From Paraphotobacterium marinum (GTDB lineage: Bacteria > Pseudomonadota > Gammaproteobacteria > Enterobacterales > Vibrionaceae), in the NCBI RefSeq assembly GCF_002216855.1, contig NZ_CP022355.1:1008695-1072694 (forward strand): 64,000 nt of DNA, read 5' to 3'. Under the pieces are notes generated by a model that made no database searches, was not told the origin of the DNA, and saw only the letters and a program-made list of their open reading frames with translations. Positions 1 to 10,260 of this stretch are shown one piece after another. Position numbers and translations under genes: made by a program. Every line of letters starts with the position of its first letter. The first letter of the stretch is position 1.

Positions 1-317
1 GTGAACTTTTAAGAAAGGCAGATCATATTTTTATAGAAGAATTAATAAAAAATGAGTTATATCATAAAGTTTCGCAAGCTTTTGCAGTATTTTTACCAGT
101 AAAATCTGTTGGAGTTATGGGTGATGGAAGAAAATATGATTGGGTTATATCTTTGAGAGCTGTAGAAACTGTTGATTTTATGACTGCTCATTGGGCTCAA
201 TTACCTTATGATTTTTTAGGACACGTATCCAATAGAATAATTAACGAAGTTTCCGGAATTTCAAGAGTTGTATATGATATTTCAGGTAAACCACCAGCCA
301 CTATTGAATGGGAATAA
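1..317 (+). CDS. guaA: GMP synthase (glutamine-hydrolysing), C-terminal end, partial
   Basis: The gene enters from the left edge; the frame begins at position 3 and stops at 317. The last about 104 residues are present. They read like the dimerisation and GMP-binding tail of GuaA, including the run [11 protein letters not shown] and the terminal KPPATIEWE that closes nearly all bacterial GuaA proteins. GuaA converts XMP, ATP and glutamine to GMP in the cytosol. The N-terminal glutamine amidotransferase and ATP pyrophosphatase domains lie outside the window. No downstream gene follows closely, and the next 307 bases hold only structured non-coding sequence. Confidence 0.97.
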   Translation, partial: ELLRKADHIFIEELIKNELYHKVSQAFAVFLPVKSVGVMGDGRKYDWVISLRAVETVDFMTAHWAQLPYDFLGHVSNRIINEVSGISRVVYDISGKPPATIEWE

Positions 318-407
318 CTTGATTATCCAGTTAATTAGTCATAGTTTGTTAGAATTTGTTATTGAGCAAGGATAGTGAAAAATAAAAAATTATGAATTAG
401 ACTGTAA

Positions 408-545
408 ATAAAAAAGGCTTTCAACTGAAAGCCTTTGAAAGAATCAAGGATAAATAAATTCTTTATACATACGCTTGTAGCTAATAAATTAGCTTTGGTC
501 GACAAGCAATATTTAAGACATTAAAAAATTATAAAAGTTCCATCT
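408..545 (-). ncRNA. Candidate small RNA in the guaA-tadA spacer
   Basis: The 307-base spacer between guaA and tadA has no convincing ORF but holds two stacked structures that make sense on the minus strand. Reading leftward, a 12-bp stem comes first: GCTTGT (507-502) pairs with ACAAGC (478-473), and AGCTAA (494-489) pairs with TTAGCT (484-479), with a 7-base bulge. It is followed by the strong hairpin at 436-413, which ends in six U residues. A structured body plus an intrinsic terminator is the layout of a trans-acting sRNA. The 5' end is not defined; upstream sequence is very AT-rich and a weak promoter could sit at 550-590. I do not recognise the family. It could instead be a bidirectional guaA terminator with an unrelated stem. 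Confidence 0.35.
410..436 (-). terminator. Intrinsic terminator hairpin, better oriented for leftward transcription
   Basis: A 10-bp perfect stem (413-422 pairing with 427-436, four-base loop) has an A6 run on its left, which reads as U6 for a leftward transcript. On the plus strand only TTTG follows, so it is a weaker terminator for guaA, although it may work in both directions. Confidence 0.6.
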
Positions 546-623
546 AATATTAATAATATGTTATTTTTTTATTAAAATGTCATGTTATTGTTTTATTTTG
601 TTAAATAAATGTAAATAATTGTT

Positions 624-1085
624 ATGAATCATCACTTTTTTATGAAAAAAGCATATAAATTAGCTGAATACGCAAGATCTCTAGGGGAGGTTCCCGTAGG
701 AGCTGTATTGGTTGAAAATAACGAGATTTTTTCTGAAGGCTGGAACTTTTCAATTTCTTCGAATGATTGTACCGCACATGCTGAAATTATGGCACTTAGA
801 AACGCATGTTTAAAAAAGAATAACTATAGATTGAATAAAAATTTTTCATTATATGTGACTTTAGAACCATGTAGCATGTGTCTTGGGGCATTAATACATA
901 GTAGAATCGGTAAGATTATTTATGGAGCAAGTGATCCTAAGACTGGGACACTAGGAGGTAAATTAAATTTACTTAATGAGGGGGTCTCTAATACAAAAAT
1001 AGAAATTATTCATAATATTGAACAAGAATTATGTAAAAATATCCTTCAAGATTTTTTTCGCGCAAGAAGAAAAAAAACTAAGTAG
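624..1085 (+). CDS. tadA: tRNA adenosine(34) deaminase
   Basis: TadA deaminates A34 of tRNA-Arg(ACG) to inosine so that one tRNA reads three arginine codons; it is normally essential. At 153 residues it has the usual family length. The zinc-binding cytidine-deaminase fold is intact: HAE at residues 52-54 carries the catalytic glutamate, and PCSMC supplies C83 and C86. The C-terminal FFRARR motif, which contacts the tRNA, is present. It lies upstream of purL in the same direction. In E. coli tadA, mltF and purL are neighbours; mltF is absent here. The ATG at 624 is the only sensible start. Confidence 0.97.
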   Translation: MNHHFFMKKAYKLAEYARSLGEVPVGAVLVENNEIFSEGWNFSISSNDCTAHAEIMALRNACLKKNNYRLNKNFSLYVTLEPCSMCLGALIHSRIGKIIYGASDPKTGTLGGKLNLLNEGVSNTKIEIIHNIEQELCKNILQDFFRARRKKTK

Positions 1086-1266
1086 GAAATTCATCTTGAT
1101 TTAAAAAGTGAAAAATCCTTTCTCGGGCAAGACATTTTTTGTGATTATGTTTAAGCATTTTCCTTCTGTTGTTTAGACAGGTTCTTCTTATAAATAAAGA
1201 ATTTTTTTTCATAAATTTTAAATTTTTTAAATAAACATCATTCAATAATAGCTTTAAAATATAATA

Positions 1267-1282
1267 ATGCAAACGGTTGCGT
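1267..1282 (+). promoter_or_regulatory. PurR-like operator upstream of purL
   Basis: The 16-base sequence ATGCAAACGGTTGCGT matches the gammaproteobacterial PurR consensus ACGCAAACGTTTGCGT at 14 of 16 positions. The site lies about 108 bases before the purL start. It covers the putative -35 hexamer of the promoter below, so binding would block polymerase. A second PurR-like site controls the purine permease at 27010. Confidence 0.75.
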
Positions 1283-1317
1283 TTTCATTTACATCTATGT
1301 ATAAGATCATCTATAAT
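1277..1317 (+). promoter_or_regulatory. Putative purL promoter(s)
   Basis: Two overlapping sigma70-type arrangements are visible, each with a 17-base spacer: TTGCGT (1277-1282) with TATAAG (1300-1305), and TTACAT (1289-1294) with TATAAT (1312-1317). The first -35 lies inside the PurR-like box. The rest of the 306-base tadA-purL spacer shows nothing else I can support. Confidence 0.45.
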
Positions 1318-1390
1318 AAGGTCCTCAAAGAAAACGTGATTAAAACAATCATTTTAAATCTAATTCAATGACCAGAAGAGAATTATTTGC

Positions 1391-4300
1391 ATGAAAGTAA
1401 TATATGGCTCGATAGCATTATCTGATTTCCGCATTACAAAACTATTAAATAAGTGTAAAGAATTAAAAGTGCCTGTTGAAAATATACAAGCCCGTTACGT
1501 ACATTTTATTGATATTGAAGAAACACTTAGTGAAAATGAACATATAAAACTAGAAAAGCTTTTATGTTACGGAGATAAATTTAATTCTGTTTCAAATGAT
1601 GATGATTCTCTTTTTGTATTACCCAGATATGGAACTATTTCACCATGGTCATCAAAAGCAACAGATATAGTGCATAATTGTGATTTAACAAAAGTTAGAA
1701 GAGTTGAAAGAGGCATTCAATATGTAATTCACTCGAAGGGCTTAAATGATTCAGAAAAAAACAAATTAAAAAACCTATTACATGATCGAATGATCGAAAC
1801 TGTTGAGTTTGAAATTGATAATGCACAAAAACTTTTTGATGTTGAGCGACCTAAACCATTATCGGAAATTCAGCTGTTAGAAAAAGGTAAAGGCGTTCTT
1901 TATGAAACAAATAAATCAATGGGCCTAGCACTTGCTGAGGATGAAATAGATTATTTGTATGATAAATTTATCAAAATGAATAGGAATCCAACCGATGTGG
2001 AGTTGATGATGTTTGCTCAAGCAAACTCAGAGCATTGTCGTCATAAAATTTTTAATGCTAAATGGTCTATAGATGGCGTAGAGCAAGATAAGTCACTGTT
2101 TCAAATGATTAAAAATACCTACAATCAAGATAATGATTATGTTTTATCTGCTTACAAAGATAATGCTGCCGTCATGAAAGGTTCAACTGCAGGTAGATTC
2201 TTCCCAGATAGTTCTAGTCATTCATTTGGTTATTCAAATGAAAATGTTGAAATATTGATGAAAGTTGAAACTCATAATCACCCAACTGCAATTTCACCAT
2301 GGCCTGGAGCAGCTACAGGATCAGGTGGAGAAATTAGAGATGAGGGTGCGACAGGTGTTGGTGGAAAGCCCAAAGCAGGCTTAGTTGGATTTAGTGTCTC
2401 AAATTTAAATATTCCTAACTTTATTCAACCTTGGGAGTCGGATTTTGGTCGACCTGATCGAATTGTGAGCCCACTTGATATTATGATTGAAGGACCTCTG
2501 GGAGGTGCTGCTTTTAATAATGAATTTGGTAGAGCTAATATTTTAGGTTACTTCAGAACATATGAAGAAAGAGTTAATTCTTTTAATGGGCTAGAAGTGA
2601 GAGGATATCATAAGCCTATCATGATTGCCGGAGGACTAGGAAACATTCGTACGGAAGACATTCAAAAGAAATGGACAACTATTCCACTTGGTTCTAAGGT
2701 TATCATTCTAGGTGGTCCTGCAATGAATATTGGATTAGGCGGTGGTGCAGCATCATCGATGTCATCTGGAACATCAGATCAACTATTAGACTTTGCTTCT
2801 GTACAACGTGATAACCCTGAAATGGAAAGAAGATGTCAGGAAGTGATTGATCGATGTTGGCAACTAGGTGATAGAAACCCAATATGTTTTATCCATGATG
2901 TGGGAGCTGGAGGAGTTTCAAATGCATTACCCGAGTTGGTAAATGATGGAAACCGAGGTGGTGCATTTCAATTGAGAGATATTCCGAATGATGAACCTAG
3001 TATGAGTCCTTTAGAAGTTTGGTGTAATGAATCGCAAGAAAGATATGTATTGGCTATTGAAGAAAAAAATTTATCAATATTTGATGATATTTGTAAAAGA
3101 GAAAAAGCTCCATATGCCGTTGTAGGAGATGTCACTGAAACTAAACAACTATTATTACAAGATAGTGAATTTTCAAATAACCCTGTTGATCTTTCATTAG
3201 ATATATTATTAGGTAAACCACCAAAACTTGAAATATCAGTTGACACTCTTAAACCAGCAGGAGATGAATTAGATACTGATAACTTATCGTTGAAAGAAAC
3301 TGTAAAGAGAATACTAACTTTACCAGCAGTAGCAGATAAATCTTTTCTTATTACTATTGGAGATAGAAGTGTTTCTGGGATGGTTGCAAGAGACCAAATG
3401 GTAGGACCTTGGCAAATACCTGTTTCAAACTGTGGAGTTACAGCAGCAAGTTTTGATACTTATCATGGCGAAGCTATGGCCATAGGAGAAAGAGCTCCGG
3501 TAGCATTATTAAATTTTGAAGCATCTGCAAGGTTAGCTGTTTCTGAAGCGATTACAAACATAGCTTGTTCCGATATTGGAGATTTTAAGCGAATTAACTT
3601 ATCTGCAAACTGGATGTCAGCAGCCGACCATCCTGGCGAAGGTGCTGGATTATATCGTGCAGTTGAAGCAATAGGGGAACAGCTTTGCCCAGAGTTAAAT
3701 TTAACAATACCTGTTGGTAAAGACTCAATGTCAATGAAAACACAGTGGCAAGAAAATGGAGAAATAAAAGAGGTTACATCTCCTTTATCGCTAGTGATAA
3801 CAGCATTTGCAAGGGTAAAGGATATTAGAAATACAGTAACTCCAGAACTGAACCCAGATATAAAAGATACAAGTTTATGGCTCATTGATTTAGGCGAAGG
3901 TCGTAATCGTCTGGGGGGATCTGCACTTGCTCAAGTTTACAAAAAATTAGGTACTGAAACCCCAGATTTAAATAATCCGTCACTGTTGAGAGGTTTTTTT
4001 AACACAATTCAATCTTTGATTAAAAATGAAATACTTTTATCTTATCATGACCGAAGTGATGGTGGTTTATTCGTTACTTTGTCAGAAATGAGTTTTGCAA
4101 GTAGAATTGGTATAGATATAGAAATCGGTTATTCTGAAAGTAATCCAATTGAGGAACTTTTTAATGAAGAGCTTGGTGCTGTCATTCAAATAGAAAACTC
4201 AAAAGTTGACTTAGTTAAAGATATACTGAAAAAAAATGGACTTTTACATTGTTTTAAAAAAATTGGTCAAGCGAATACTTCTAGAGATATTAAAATATTT

Positions 4301-5284
4301 AGTCATGGAGCCAAGATTTTTCAATCAAGTATAATAGAATTGAAAGCTTTGTGGTCTGAAACGTCATATCAAATTAAAATGCTTAGAGATAATCCAGAAT
4401 CTGTTGCACAAGAAAAAGAAATTGATTTGGACTCTGATAATCCAGGTTTAAATTGTTCGCTCACATTTGATATAAAGAATAACAGCGTTCCTAGTTTATT
4501 AACTGGAAGTAAGCCCAAAGTAGCTATTTTAAGAGAACAAGGTGTTAATTCTCAGTCTGAAATGGCTGCAGCTTTTGATCGGGCTGGTTTTGATGCTGTA
4601 GATGTACATATGTCAGATTTGATAAATGGTTCAAAGAATCTAAGTAAATTTAATGGATTAGCTGCTTGCGGTGGATTTTCTTACGGAGATGTTTTAGGTG
4701 CAGGGGAGGGATGGGCAAAAACAATTTTATTTAAAGATGAACTTGCTAAACAATTTGAAATGTTTTTCCATCGTGATAATACTTTTTCCCTTGGGGTATG
4801 TAACGGATGTCAAATGATGTCTAATTTGAAAGATTTGATTCCTGGAGCTCATTTTTGGCCAAAATTTGTAAAAAATACTTCAGAACAATTTGAAGCACGA
4901 TTTAGTCTTGTTAAAGTTAGAGATAATAAATCAAAATTATTTACCGATATGTCAGGTTCCACCATCCCAATTGTTGTTTCTCATGGAGAAGGGAGAGTCG
5001 AGTTTGCAAAAAAAGAACATTACGAACTGGCTCGAAAAGAGAATGCTATTGTTCTAAACTTTATAGACAACTATGGTAAAGTAACAGATAAATATCCTGC
5101 AAATCCGAATGGCTCTATGGATGGTGTGACTGGACTTTGTTCTCTTGATGGAAGAGCAACGATCATGATGCCACACCCAGAAAGAGTTTTTAGAACTGTA
5201 AGTAATTCATGGCATCCTTCTGATTGGGAAGAAGATAGTCCTTGGATGAAAATATTTAGAAATGCTAGATTATCGATTAAATAA
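1391..5284 (+). CDS. purL: Phosphoribosylformylglycinamidine synthase (FGAM synthetase)
   Basis: PurL carries out the fourth step of de novo purine synthesis: FGAR, ATP and glutamine give FGAM. This is the large single-chain form typical of gammaproteobacteria, 1297 residues against about 1295 in E. coli, with an intact frame. It contains the N-terminal PurS-like region, two AIRS/PurM-type halves (the first with the [18 protein letters not shown] run) and a C-terminal class I glutamine amidotransferase. The amidotransferase has its nucleophile in GVCNGCQMM and its His/Glu pair in MMPHPERVF. The upstream PurR-like box suggests repression when purines are plentiful. glnB follows after 24 bases, possibly cotranscribed. 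Confidence 0.98.
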   Translation: MKVIYGSIALSDFRITKLLNKCKELKVPVENIQARYVHFIDIEETLSENEHIKLEKLLCYGDKFNSVSNDDDSLFVLPRYGTISPWSSKATDIVHNCDLTKVRRVERGIQYVIHSKGLNDSEKNKLKNLLHDRMIETVEFEIDNAQKLFDVERPKPLSEIQLLEKGKGVLYETNKSMGLALAEDEIDYLYDKFIKMNRNPTDVELMMFAQANSEHCRHKIFNAKWSIDGVEQDKSLFQMIKNTYNQDNDYVLSAYKDNAAVMKGSTAGRFFPDSSSHSFGYSNENVEILMKVETHNHPTAISPWPGAATGSGGEIRDEGATGVGGKPKAGLVGFSVSNLNIPNFIQPWESDFGRPDRIVSPLDIMIEGPLGGAAFNNEFGRANILGYFRTYEERVNSFNGLEVRGYHKPIMIAGGLGNIRTEDIQKKWTTIPLGSKVIILGGPAMNIGLGGGAASSMSSGTSDQLLDFASVQRDNPEMERRCQEVIDRCWQLGDRNPICFIHDVGAGGVSNALPELVNDGNRGGAFQLRDIPNDEPSMSPLEVWCNESQERYVLAIEEKNLSIFDDICKREKAPYAVVGDVTETKQLLLQDSEFSNNPVDLSLDILLGKPPKLEISVDTLKPAGDELDTDNLSLKETVKRILTLPAVADKSFLITIGDRSVSGMVARDQMVGPWQIPVSNCGVTAASFDTYHGEAMAIGERAPVALLNFEASARLAVSEAITNIACSDIGDFKRINLSANWMSAADHPGEGAGLYRAVEAIGEQLCPELNLTIPVGKDSMSMKTQWQENGEIKEVTSPLSLVITAFARVKDIRNTVTPELNPDIKDTSLWLIDLGEGRNRLGGSALAQVYKKLGTETPDLNNPSLLRGFFNTIQSLIKNEILLSYHDRSDGGLFVTLSEMSFASRIGIDIEIGYSESNPIEELFNEELGAVIQIENSKVDLVKDILKKNGLLHCFKKIGQANTSRDIKIFSHGAKIFQSSIIELKALWSETSYQIKMLRDNPESVAQEKEIDLDSDNPGLNCSLTFDIKNNSVPSLLTGSKPKVAILREQGVNSQSEMAAAFDRAGFDAVDVHMSDLINGSKNLSKFNGLAACGGFSYGDVLGAGEGWAKTILFKDELAKQFEMFFHRDNTFSLGVCNGCQMMSNLKDLIPGAHFWPKFVKNTSEQFEARFSLVKVRDNKSKLFTDMSGSTIPIVVSHGEGRVEFAKKEHYELARKENAIVLNFIDNYGKVTDKYPANPNGSMDGVTGLCSLDGRATIMMPHPERVFRTVSNSWHPSDWEEDSPWMKIFRNARLSIK

Positions 5285-5647
<363 letters not shown>

Positions 5648-5662
5648 CTTTGAGGAATATTT

Positions 5663-6115
5663 ATGCATTGTCCTTTTTGTAAAAATAAAGAGACTAAAGT
5701 AGTTGACTCTAGATTAGTGGATCATGGTTCACAGGTTAAAAGAAGAAGGCAATGCATGAAGTGTGATGGTAGGTTTACAACATTCGAAAGCGCTGAATTA
5801 TTTTTACCTTTTATTTTAAAAAGAAATGGCAATCGGGAGCAATTCCAAATAGAAAAATTAAAAAAAGGAGTTTTAAGATCATTGGAAAAAAGACCTGTAA
5901 GTACTGATGTAATCGAAGGAATGCTAGCAGATATCTCCTTTGAATTAAGAGTTAAAGGTGAGAGAGAAATTGATTCGAAATTTTTGGGCATTCTTGTGAT
6001 GGATGCTTTAAAAAAAATAGATCATGTTGCATACATACGCTTTGCATCAGTCTACTTATCATTTGAAGATATTGGTGAGTTTATTACAGAAATTAATAAA
6101 TTAAAAAGTCACTAG
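5663..6115 (+). CDS. nrdR: Transcriptional repressor NrdR
   Basis: NrdR is the ATP/dATP-sensing repressor of ribonucleotide reductase genes. At 150 residues it is full length. It opens with the zinc ribbon MHCPFC and a second pair MKCDGRF. The ATP-cone domain follows, containing [11 protein letters not shown] and the KRPVS segment. It starts the conserved gammaproteobacterial run nrdR-ribD-ribBA-ribH-nusB-thiL, all on the plus strand with short gaps, so it is probably cotranscribed with the riboflavin genes. Confidence 0.97.
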   Translation: MHCPFCKNKETKVVDSRLVDHGSQVKRRRQCMKCDGRFTTFESAELFLPFILKRNGNREQFQIEKLKKGVLRSLEKRPVSTDVIEGMLADISFELRVKGEREIDSKFLGILVMDALKKIDHVAYIRFASVYLSFEDIGEFITEINKLKSH

Positions 6116-6136
6116 AGATACTTAAGAATCTTACTT

Positions 6137-7192
6137 ATGTTAGATAATGTAATTAACAAATGTATTGAGCTGCTCAATTATAAAAAATTTTTTTCTAACA
6201 GAAACAAAGTTCTAATTCTTTTCACAAAAGAAAAAATAATTTATTTTGATATTGAAATAAATTTACAGACACTTATAGATAAAATTCCGGATAAATTATT
6301 AATACCTGGTTCCTTTGATGTTTTCCTTTCTTTAGAACCGACAAATAAAAAAGATGTTTTTACATTTAGTAGCTTTTTAAGTAACTTCAATGTGAGTAAC
6401 ATTTTTATAGGGACATCTGTTGGAGGCAATGACAGAAAGTATAAGAAAGTCTTTTCTGCTGAAATTGATTATTATTATAAATCTTACCTTTTCACAATGA
6501 ACAATGACTCACCTTCAGTTACGCTTAAATTAGGTGTAAGTTTAGATGGAAAAATTGCTCTTGCTAATGGAGAAAGCAAATGGATAACGTCAAAAAAATC
6601 GAGAGCAGATGTTCAATTGTACAGGGCTAGTTGCGATGCATTAATATCATCAAGCACAACTATTATAAAAGACAATGCAAGCTTGAACGTAAGGATAAAT
6701 GAGTTTCCTCAAATAGTTAGAATGGAAACTGATGAAAGTACTATAAATGAGCCAATTATTGTTATTTTAGATAGACAAAATAACTTAACACCCAATTTAA
6801 ATGTTTTTAAAAAGAACAAAAATATTATTATTTTTAATTTAGTTAAAAATGATAATATTATAGACTCAAATATTATTCAAATTCAGATTCCAAGAGAATA
6901 TTGTAAAGAAAATAAAATAGACTTGAGCTATGTACTCAAAACCCTTAAAGATTTCAATATAGATCAAGTTTTAATTGAATGTGGCTCAAAACTTGCTTCT
7001 TCATTTTTGAAACAAAGAAAAGTTAATGAATTAGTACTTTACCAGGCACCGAAGATTATGGGAGGGGATTCTTTTAGTATGTTTGGTCCTATGGGATATA
7101 CTAATATGAATGAAGTTATTAAATTGAGTATTTTAGATATTACTTTAATAGGGGAAGATCTAAAAACTGTCTATGAGGTTAAGTATGAGTAA
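6137..7192 (+). CDS. ribD: RibD-type riboflavin protein: reductase domain intact, deaminase domain degenerate
   Basis: RibD normally joins an N-terminal zinc deaminase to a C-terminal NADPH-dependent reductase (steps 2 and 3 after GTP cyclohydrolase II). The reductase half is clear from about residue 125: [23 protein letters not shown], the [15 protein letters not shown] stretch and the late APKIMGG. The N-terminal 120 residues still align with the deaminase fold. However, the zinc-binding HAE motif is gone, and the PCSHHGRTPPC loop is reduced to LEPTN at residues 66-70, with no cysteine or histidine. The deaminase must be inactive. The layout resembles plant PyrR, where the deaminase domain is also dead. 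A separate deaminase elsewhere in the genome would be needed for riboflavin synthesis. The frame is intact. The gene overlaps the next one by 8 bases. Confidence 0.9.
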   Translation: MLDNVINKCIELLNYKKFFSNRNKVLILFTKEKIIYFDIEINLQTLIDKIPDKLLIPGSFDVFLSLEPTNKKDVFTFSSFLSNFNVSNIFIGTSVGGNDRKYKKVFSAEIDYYYKSYLFTMNNDSPSVTLKLGVSLDGKIALANGESKWITSKKSRADVQLYRASCDALISSSTTIIKDNASLNVRINEFPQIVRMETDESTINEPIIVILDRQNNLTPNLNVFKKNKNIIIFNLVKNDNIIDSNIIQIQIPREYCKENKIDLSYVLKTLKDFNIDQVLIECGSKLASSFLKQRKVNELVLYQAPKIMGGDSFSMFGPMGYTNMNEVIKLSILDITLIGEDLKTVYEVKYE

Positions 7193-8300
7193 AATTTCGC
7201 ACCATCTGGATCAGATAAAATTTAGTTCAATTGAAGAAATTTTGGATGACTTCAAACAAGGCAAGATGGTAATAATGGTTGATGATGAAGACCGAGAAAA
7301 CGAGGGAGATTTGATTGTTGCATCTGAAAAGATCTCGCCTGATAAGATAAACTTCATGAGTAAATATGGACGTGGTCTAATTTGTTTAACTTTGACTTCT
7401 GAAAAAACTGATGCACTGAACTTGCCATTGATGGTTTCAAATAATTCTGAGCAATATGGTACAAATTTTACGGTTTCCATTGAAGCTGCTAAAGGTGTAA
7501 CAACTGGAATATCGGCACATGATCGCGCGACTACAGTTTTAGCAGCGATTGATAATAATGCTACAGAGATGGATATTGTTATGCCAGGTCATATTTTTCC
7601 CCTTCGAGCACAACCAGGAGGTGTTCTAACACGTGCAGGGCACACAGAAGCTGGCTGTGATTTGGCTAGATTATCTGGATTAACTCCCTCTAGCGTGATT
7701 GTTGAAATCCTAAATGATGATGGAACTATGGCTAGAAGAGACGATTTAATGAAATTTTCAAAGTTACATAAAATCAAGATAGGTACTATTGCTGATTTAA
7801 TCGAATATAGAAATATTAAAGAAACTACTATTGAAAAAATTTCTGAAATTGATGTTGATACAATGCATGGTATTTTTTCGCTTCACACTTACAAAGATTT
7901 AATTGATGGTCGTCTTCACTATGCCCTTAAAAAGGGAGATATAGGTTCCAATACATTGGTTAGAGTTCATTTGCAAGATACAATGGCTGATATTTTTCAA
8001 ATAAAAAACTTTTCAGATAGTTTGTGGTCTCTTCAAAGCTCAATGAAAAAAATCTCTGAAGAAGGTGGGGTTTTAGTTTTTATTAGTAATGAACAAAAAG
8101 AAGCTAATTTTTTAAATAAAGTTAAGAAAAATGAAATTAATAGTCGTACATGTCAACAAGTTTCAAGAAACATTGGAGTTGGTTCCCAAATATTGTCCGA
8201 CTTAAATGTTTCAACTATGAGGTTAATATCTTCCAGTGATCAAAAGTACCACGCTTTGTCAGGTTTTGGTTTAGAAATTACTGAGTATATAACTAAATAA
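7185..8300 (+). CDS. ribBA: 3,4-dihydroxy-2-butanone-4-phosphate synthase fused to an inactive GTP cyclohydrolase II domain (RibBX-like)
   Basis: The first about 205 residues form an intact RibB, which turns ribulose 5-phosphate into DHBP. The acidic loop [12 protein letters not shown] and the RAGHTEA motif are present. The remaining about 165 residues have the GTP cyclohydrolase II fold, but the zinc-binding cysteine cluster (C...CDC) and the EGRNIGL loop are missing, so this half should not open GTP. Such proteins are known in Shewanella and relatives as RibBX, where the dead domain helps the active one. A separate RibA should exist elsewhere. I chose ATG at 7185 because GAGG lies six bases upstream; an in-frame ATG at 7173 is less likely. 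Confidence 0.92.
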   Translation: MSKISHHLDQIKFSSIEEILDDFKQGKMVIMVDDEDRENEGDLIVASEKISPDKINFMSKYGRGLICLTLTSEKTDALNLPLMVSNNSEQYGTNFTVSIEAAKGVTTGISAHDRATTVLAAIDNNATEMDIVMPGHIFPLRAQPGGVLTRAGHTEAGCDLARLSGLTPSSVIVEILNDDGTMARRDDLMKFSKLHKIKIGTIADLIEYRNIKETTIEKISEIDVDTMHGIFSLHTYKDLIDGRLHYALKKGDIGSNTLVRVHLQDTMADIFQIKNFSDSLWSLQSSMKKISEEGGVLVFISNEQKEANFLNKVKKNEINSRTCQQVSRNIGVGSQILSDLNVSTMRLISSSDQKYHALSGFGLEITEYITK

Positions 8301-8367
8301 ATAATATATTTTTAGTATTAAAATATGATAAGATGCATCCATTTTTATATTGAGGGGATAATAAGGT

Positions 8368-8832
8368 ATGAATATTATTGAAGGTGGTTTTATTAATAAA
8401 GAAGCAAAAGTTGCTATTGTCATAGCAAGATTTAATAGCTTTATCAATGAAAGTCTTTTGATAGGTGCCAAAGAGGTTTTGTTGAGACAAGGCTGTTTAG
8501 ATGAAAAGAATATTACAATTGTCAAATGCCCTGGTGCTTATGAAATTCCTTTAATTACAAAAAAAATTGCAAAAACAAAAAAATATGATGCTATTATTGC
8601 TCTAGGTAGTGTTATTAGAGGAGGTACACCTCATTTCGAATATGTGTCCAGTGCTTGTAACTCAGGTTTAATGAATGTTGGATTGGAGCATGAAGTTCCA
8701 GTTGCCTTCGGTGTTTTGACTGTAGATTCAATAGAGCAAGCTATTGAAAGAGCTGGAACAAAAGCTGGAAATAAAGGTGAAGAAGCGGCTTTAAGCGCCC
8801 TTGAAATGATTAGTGTCCTATCAAAAATTTAA
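8368..8832 (+). CDS. ribH: 6,7-dimethyl-8-ribityllumazine synthase
   Basis: RibH condenses DHBP with the ribitylamino-pyrimidinedione to make lumazine, the penultimate riboflavin step; it assembles as pentamers or icosahedra. At 154 residues it matches the family. Visible landmarks are [12 protein letters not shown] near the N-terminus, GAYEIPL and [16 protein letters not shown] in the substrate pocket, and PVAFGVLT with [16 protein letters not shown] helix 4 sequence. The start is preceded by a purine-rich ribosome-binding stretch. nusB follows after three bases, as in many gammaproteobacteria. Confidence 0.97.
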   Translation: MNIIEGGFINKEAKVAIVIARFNSFINESLLIGAKEVLLRQGCLDEKNITIVKCPGAYEIPLITKKIAKTKKYDAIIALGSVIRGGTPHFEYVSSACNSGLMNVGLEHEVPVAFGVLTVDSIEQAIERAGTKAGNKGEEAALSALEMISVLSKI

Positions 8833-8835
8833 ATT

Positions 8836-9312
8836 ATGAGTAAAAGAATGAAACCTCAAGCTAGAAGAAATGCAAGACATTTTGCTACACAAGCAATATA
8901 TTCATGGCAAATTACCCAAGATAATCCGGAATATATTAAAAATCTTTTTTTATCTAAAGAAAAGTTAGATGAAGAGCAGTATCATGAGTCTGAACCAAGC
9001 TTCACCGATAAAAATACAGACATTGACTATTTTGAAAAAATATTTTCTGGAGTGATTGATAATTACTCTAAGCTTGATAGTAAAATGATGCCATTTCTTT
9101 CAAGGCCAATTCAAGATTTAGATTTTATGGAATTAGCTATTTTAAGACTATCAATGTTTGAGTTATTATTTTGTAAAGATGTACCCTATAAAGTAGTAAT
9201 TAATGAGTCAATTGAATTAGCAAAAACATTTGCATCGGATGATAGTCATAAATTTGTAAATGGCGTATTAGATAAAGCTATCATTTATACAAGAAAAGAT
9301 GAAAGAGTTTGA
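8836..9312 (+). CDS. nusB: Transcription antitermination factor NusB
   Basis: NusB binds boxA RNA with NusE (S10) during rRNA antitermination. The 158-residue product has the NusB signature: [16 protein letters not shown] at the N-terminus, and [29 protein letters not shown] followed by [11 protein letters not shown] near the end. A charged insert around residues 45-60 is slightly longer than in E. coli. The last 14 bases overlap the start of thiL, suggesting translational coupling. Confidence 0.96.
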   Translation: MSKRMKPQARRNARHFATQAIYSWQITQDNPEYIKNLFLSKEKLDEEQYHESEPSFTDKNTDIDYFEKIFSGVIDNYSKLDSKMMPFLSRPIQDLDFMELAILRLSMFELLFCKDVPYKVVINESIELAKTFASDDSHKFVNGVLDKAIIYTRKDERV

Positions 9313-10251
9313 GTTAATCGAAAAGTACTTTAAAAATCAGAGTTTCTCTAGAAGTGACGTTCTAAAGGGGATTGGTGATGATTGTGCAGTTTTAAATCCT
9401 TCTTCTAAAATAGTTGTTTCAACAGATACTCTTGTAGAAGGAACTCATTTTCTTAAAAATATTACCCCTTATGATTTGGGGTATAAATCCTTAGCTGTTA
9501 ATCTCAGTGATATTGCAGCAATGTGCTGTAATCCTAGTTGGGCCTTATTATCGATTACATTACCAAATATTTCTGAAATGTGGATGAGAGATTTTGTGCT
9601 GGATATAAGGTGCTTTTAGAACAACATAATGTGCAGTTAGTAGGTGGTGATACCACTAAAGGCCCCTTAAGTATTACTTGGACAGTTATGGGTAGTAGTC
9701 AAAACAAAATTGCATTAAGATCATCTGCTAAAGTTGATGAACTAGTATTCGTTACTGGCAATATTGGTGATAGTTTTGTTGGTTTAGAGGTTTTATTAAA
9801 TCACCCTACAGAAATGCAAGAAGAAGTTAAAGACTATTTTATTAGAAAGCATTTGCATCCTGTTCCTAGAATTGATTTAGCACAAAAATTAAGAACATTT
9901 ATTTCTGCTTGTATTGATGTTTCTGATGGGTTGTATAGTGAACTAAGTCATATTGCTGAAAAATCAAACAAACATATTTGTATTGATATTGAAAAATTAC
10001 CTACTTCTAAAAATTATAAAAAATTAGGCTATGGTGAAGAAATAGCTCTGTCTAGTGGTGAAGAATATGAGTTGTGTTTTACGGCACCAAAAGAGAACTT
10101 TCAAGAGATTCAAAAAATTTCTAAAATAACTAATATAAATATATCTTGTATTGGAACTGTCTGTGAAGGAAAAGGAGTAAGTTTTAAAAAAGATGAGAAA
10201 GAAATAAAATCCTTAAATTTAAAAACTTACGAGCACTTTTCTAGTTATTAA
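9299..10251 (+). CDS. thiL: Thiamine-monophosphate kinase, frameshifted
   Basis: ThiL makes thiamine diphosphate from thiamine monophosphate. The protein is recognisable on both sides of a break. The first 97 residues carry GIGDDCAVL and [14 protein letters not shown] (metal and ATP binding). The rest, starting around [19 protein letters not shown], runs to the normal C-terminus. The frame changes by one base at the T4 run 9592-9595; one extra T restores 317 residues, near the family length of about 325. Nothing else in the gene is damaged. pgpA, the usual neighbour, is absent. The enzyme is normally essential, so I suspect a consensus error or a slippage-tolerant site rather than loss. Confidence 0.93.
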
Positions 10252-10260
10252 CATAATTTT

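Noticed and set aside
471..507. tRNA-like cloverleaf in the guaA-tadA spacer
   Set aside because: Stems are present but there is no T-loop GGTTCGA motif, no anticodon arm of the right size and no acceptor stem; kept only as part of a candidate sRNA.
1078..1272. 64-codon open frame on the minus strand between tadA and purL
   Set aside because: Low-complexity Lys/Asn/Leu composition expected from AT-rich spacer, no ribosome-binding site, no familiar motif, and it runs into the 3' end of tadA.
3463..3885. 140-codon open frame antisense to purL
   Set aside because: Lies wholly opposite a strongly conserved part of purL; serine/isoleucine-rich composition typical of a shadow frame.
6116..6136. 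FMN riboswitch before the riboflavin genes
   Set aside because: Only about 20 bases separate nrdR and ribD, and no RFN element sequence is seen before ribD, ribBA or ribH.
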